NCBI GenBank assembly: GCA_031263725.1
Contig: JAISFF010000023.1
Location: forward strand, 1 to 38,300
Source of the DNA: Lysobacteraceae bacterium
GTDB taxonomy: Bacteria > Pseudomonadota > Gammaproteobacteria > Xanthomonadales > Xanthomonadaceae
Direction of reading: 5' to 3'
Length of the DNA stretch: 38,300 nucleotides
The stretch's first letter is position 1. The number at the start of each line of letters is the position of its first letter. Below the pieces are notes generated by a model. That model was not told where the DNA came from. It searched no databases and saw nothing but the letters and a program-made list of their open reading frames with translations. A program made the translations under genes and the position numbers. Of this stretch, positions 36,246 through 38,300 are shown piece after piece.

Positions 36246-37494
36246 TGTACAAGTTAAGTAATTACCCGACACAGGGCCGTCGGTAGCGGCGGTCAGGCGA
36301 CGAGTTTCTCGGCTTCGGATTCGGTTGTCTCCTCGGGTTTGGGAACGAGGGGTGGTAGGGTTTTGAGGTTCAATGCTTCGCGCAGCGCCATGGCTGGCGT
36401 GCGCCCTTTCAGGCGATAGCCCTGGTGGCTGCGTTCGAGGTTGTAGTAACGCAGGAATACGTCGAGGTCGCGCTGGATTTCGGCGAGGGTGATGTACCAG
36501 GTCTGGCGACCGGCGACGCGGAAGCACTCGTCGAGCAGCGTGCGATTCATGCGCTCGACGAAGCCGTTGGTACGCGGGGTGGCGATCTTCGTGGTGCGGT
36601 GTTCGATGCCTTCCATCGCCAGAAGCAGCTCGAAGGGATGCGATTCGGGCTTGCCGCAGAATTCGCGGCCGTTGTCGGTGAGTACCGCCTGCACCGGCAC
36701 ATTGAGGGCTTCGTAGAAGGGCAGCACGCGTTCGTACAGCGTGTCGGCGGCAGTGACGGGCATTTTGCTGGTGTAGACCTTGGCGAAGGCCAGCGAGCAG
36801 AAGGTATCGACGACGACTTGCACGTAGATCTTGCCGACGCCTTTGAGCGTGCCCCAGTAAAACGTGTCCTGGCACAGCAGTTCGCCGGGTGCGGCGGATT
36901 CGACGTATTGCTGCGGGATGACCTCGCTGCCGGCTTTTTCGAGCAAGCGCATCTGGGCTTCGGAGAGGATGAAGGTGGTGTCACGGGCGTGGGCTTCCAG
37001 TCGCAGCAGGCGGTTGTGGCGCGTGAGCAGATCGTGGCGTTGCCACACGCCGCGGACGCCGGAAGGGCTGACTTCGACGTTTTGCAGGCGCAATTGGTTG
37101 GCGACGAACTGCGAGTCCTTGGTGGGGAAGCTGAGGCAGAAGTCGAGGACGGTTTGCTCGACATCGGGAGAGACGCGGTTGGGATGTGGCCCGCGCGGGC
37201 CTCGTCGCTGTTCGACGAGAGCGGCCACGCCGCCGGTTTGGAAGGCGCGTTTGATCTCGTAGAAGGAGTCTCGGTGGTAGCCCATCAATTGGCAGGCCTT
37301 GGACACGTTGCCGAGTTCTTCGGCCAATTGCAGCAGGGACAGCTTGCGCTTGGTACGCTGGGATGCGGCGGTCATCTAGGTTCTCCGGCTCGGTTCGGAC
37401 AGGTGTGATAACCACCAATCTACCGAAGGCCCAGGTGCCCGCCCTTTTCATGCTCGAAAAAGGCGGACTATCGGGTTAATACTCAACTCATACA
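36246..37494 (-). mobile_element. IS481-family insertion sequence, about 1249 bp
   Basis: Left end TGTACAAGTTAAGTAATTAC (from 36246) and the reverse complement of the right end, TGTATGAGTTGAGTATTAAC (ending 37494), match over the 26-base arms (36246-36271, 37469-37494) at about 19 positions, both beginning TGTA. One intact transposase is inside on the minus strand. The bases flanking the ends (CTAATGC and AGCCCGA) show no direct repeat, so a target duplication is not visible. Confidence 0.75.
36293..37375 (-). CDS. IS481-family transposase
   Basis: A 360-residue integrase-type transposase. The N-terminal helix-turn-helix region (LAEELGNVSKACQLMGYHRDSFYEIKRAF) is followed by an rve-type DDE core: D in CQDTFYWGTLKG, D in VLTDNGREFCG, and E in TNGFVERMNRTL, then YYNLERSHQGYRLKGRTP, the usual C-terminal signature. 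The frame is unbroken. A tail EETTESEAEKLVA ends it. The start ATG at 37375 is about 119 bases inside the right inverted repeat. Confidence 0.95.
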   Translation of the reverse strand: MTAASQRTKRKLSLLQLAEELGNVSKACQLMGYHRDSFYEIKRAFQTGGVAALVEQRRGPRGPHPNRVSPDVEQTVLDFCLSFPTKDSQFVANQLRLQNVEVSPSGVRGVWQRHDLLTRHNRLLRLEAHARDTTFILSEAQMRLLEKAGSEVIPQQYVESAAPGELLCQDTFYWGTLKGVGKIYVQVVVDTFCSLAFAKVYTSKMPVTAADTLYERVLPFYEALNVPVQAVLTDNGREFCGKPESHPFELLLAMEGIEHRTTKIATPRTNGFVERMNRTLLDECFRVAGRQTWYITLAEIQRDLDVFLRYYNLERSHQGYRLKGRTPAMALREALNLKTLPPLVPKPEETTESEAEKLVA

Positions 37495-37598
37495 AGCCCG
37501 ATCCGTAGGGCGACGGCGGCAAACGATACCTCTTTCGCCCCCAGGAAAGCCCAGATTATAAGGGTAGTCCTGGCATGTCATCGGACACTAAAAAAGGT

Positions 37599-38300
37599 TC
37601 ATGGCTGGATTCGGGGGAATGCGGCGCGGATTTTGAGGAAGAAGTATTCCTGGTCCCGATATCCGTAGGCCCGCCGCTTGATGACCTTGATGGTGTTGTT
37701 GATGCCCTCGACGATGCTGGTGTTCAGGGGATGCCGGCATCTGGCCAGGATGCCGTGCAGATAGCCTTTCAGGCGCTGAGCAAAGGTGTTCAAGGCGGCT
37801 ATTGCGCTTTGCTGGGCCTGCTCGCACCCGTGGTTCCAGGCTTGTTCTGCCCAGGCAGGCCTTCGGTAGAACCAGAGCCGCTTGAGTTCGTCGCGCAGGA
37901 CATGGACCGTCAGCAGCGGCTGGTTGGCTTGCAGTAATTCGTCGAGCCGCACGGCCTGTTGCCGATCCAGGTTGTCACGCTTGCGCAGCAGCAGCCAGCG
38001 GCTCGACTTGATGATCTTGCGTGCCGCGCGGTCCTGGCGCAATTGGTTGGCCTGATCCACGCGCACACGGTCGATGACCTCTCGTCCATACTTGGCCACG
38101 ACATGGAACAAGTCATAGACGATCTCGGCCTGTGGACAGTGGGCCTGGATCTCCAACTCGTAGGCCGTGGTCATGTCGATGGCACCGCATTGCTCGCAGT
38201 GCATCACCTTGGCCGTCGGCTTCAAATAGATCGACAGCGTGCGCACGCCTTCTTCTGGCCAAACAACACGCTCAACCCGATAACCTTCACAGCCGCCCAG
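37599..38300 (-). pseudogene. ISL3-family transposase with an internal deletion, N-terminus beyond the window
   Basis: The frame is open from the window edge (38300) to the stop at 37599. It begins LGGCEGYRVERVVWPEEG and reaches the first zinc-finger pair MHCEQCG, then passes straight into AIDMTTAYELEIQAHCPQ, which in ISL3 transposases lies far downstream, next to the second catalytic Asp. The remaining zinc finger, the helix-turn-helix and the first catalytic Asp are missing, an in-frame loss of about 150 codons judged from memory of the family. The rest (YDLFHVVAKYGREVIDRV, then the final catalytic Glu in SIVEGINNTIKVIKRRAYG) is normal. The product cannot be active. Confidence 0.8.

Overview
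The window is GC-rich chromosomal DNA from a gammaproteobacterium, most likely of the order Lysobacterales (Xanthomonadales). I infer this from gene order: pepA beside lptF-lptG, tyrS / M23 peptidase / anmK, ampG-xthA against pyrE, and a membrane-anchored phosphoglucomutase downstream of coaBC-dut beside radC-argS. The placement comes from recognising families and order, not from a database search.

Layout. Positions 1-2800 are a decayed mobile region: the tail of an IS5-like transposase, a small unannotated two-helix membrane ORF, and a broken type IV coupling protein gene (virD4/traG) with a nonsense codon plus a one-base deletion inside the Walker A motif. From 2817 to 33332 the window is an orderly housekeeping block: pepA (-); lptF-lptG (+); tyrS (-); M23 endopeptidase and anmK (+); ampG and xthA (-); pyrE and a coiled-coil secreted protein (+); algC-type PGM/PMM, dut and coaBC (-); radC, argS, a SPOR protein and a YdfG-type reductase (+); proC and cca (-); gltD, a GST and gltB (-); folE (+). 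From 33333 to the end it is accessory again: about 0.8 kb without genes, a heavily frameshifted zinc-ribbon-like pseudogene, a complete IS5-family element (1192 bp, TTAA target duplication), an AT-rich orphan small gene resembling immunity-type proteins, a complete-looking IS481-family element, and an ISL3-family transposase running off the window edge with an internal in-frame deletion.

Functionally, the core covers LPS export (lptFG), peptidoglycan cutting and recycling (M23 peptidase, anmK, ampG), nucleotide and cofactor supply (pyrE, dut, coaBC, folE), DNA repair (xthA, radC), tRNA charging and maturation (tyrS, argS, cca), sugar-phosphate supply for polysaccharides (algC-like), proline synthesis (proC) and ammonia assimilation (gltBD). 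Several genes are translationally coupled by ATGA or TAATG overlaps: lptF/lptG, xthA/ampG, coaBC/dut, argS/SPOR.

I found no CRISPR array, rRNA, tRNA gene or clear multi-gene novel defence system. The points most worth checking are the 11-base G tract at the start of the membrane-anchored PGM gene, the AT-rich immunity-like orphan next to an IS end that carries a promoter-like sequence, the GST gene inside the gltBD operon, and the well-resolved decay of the coupling protein and ISL3 genes.
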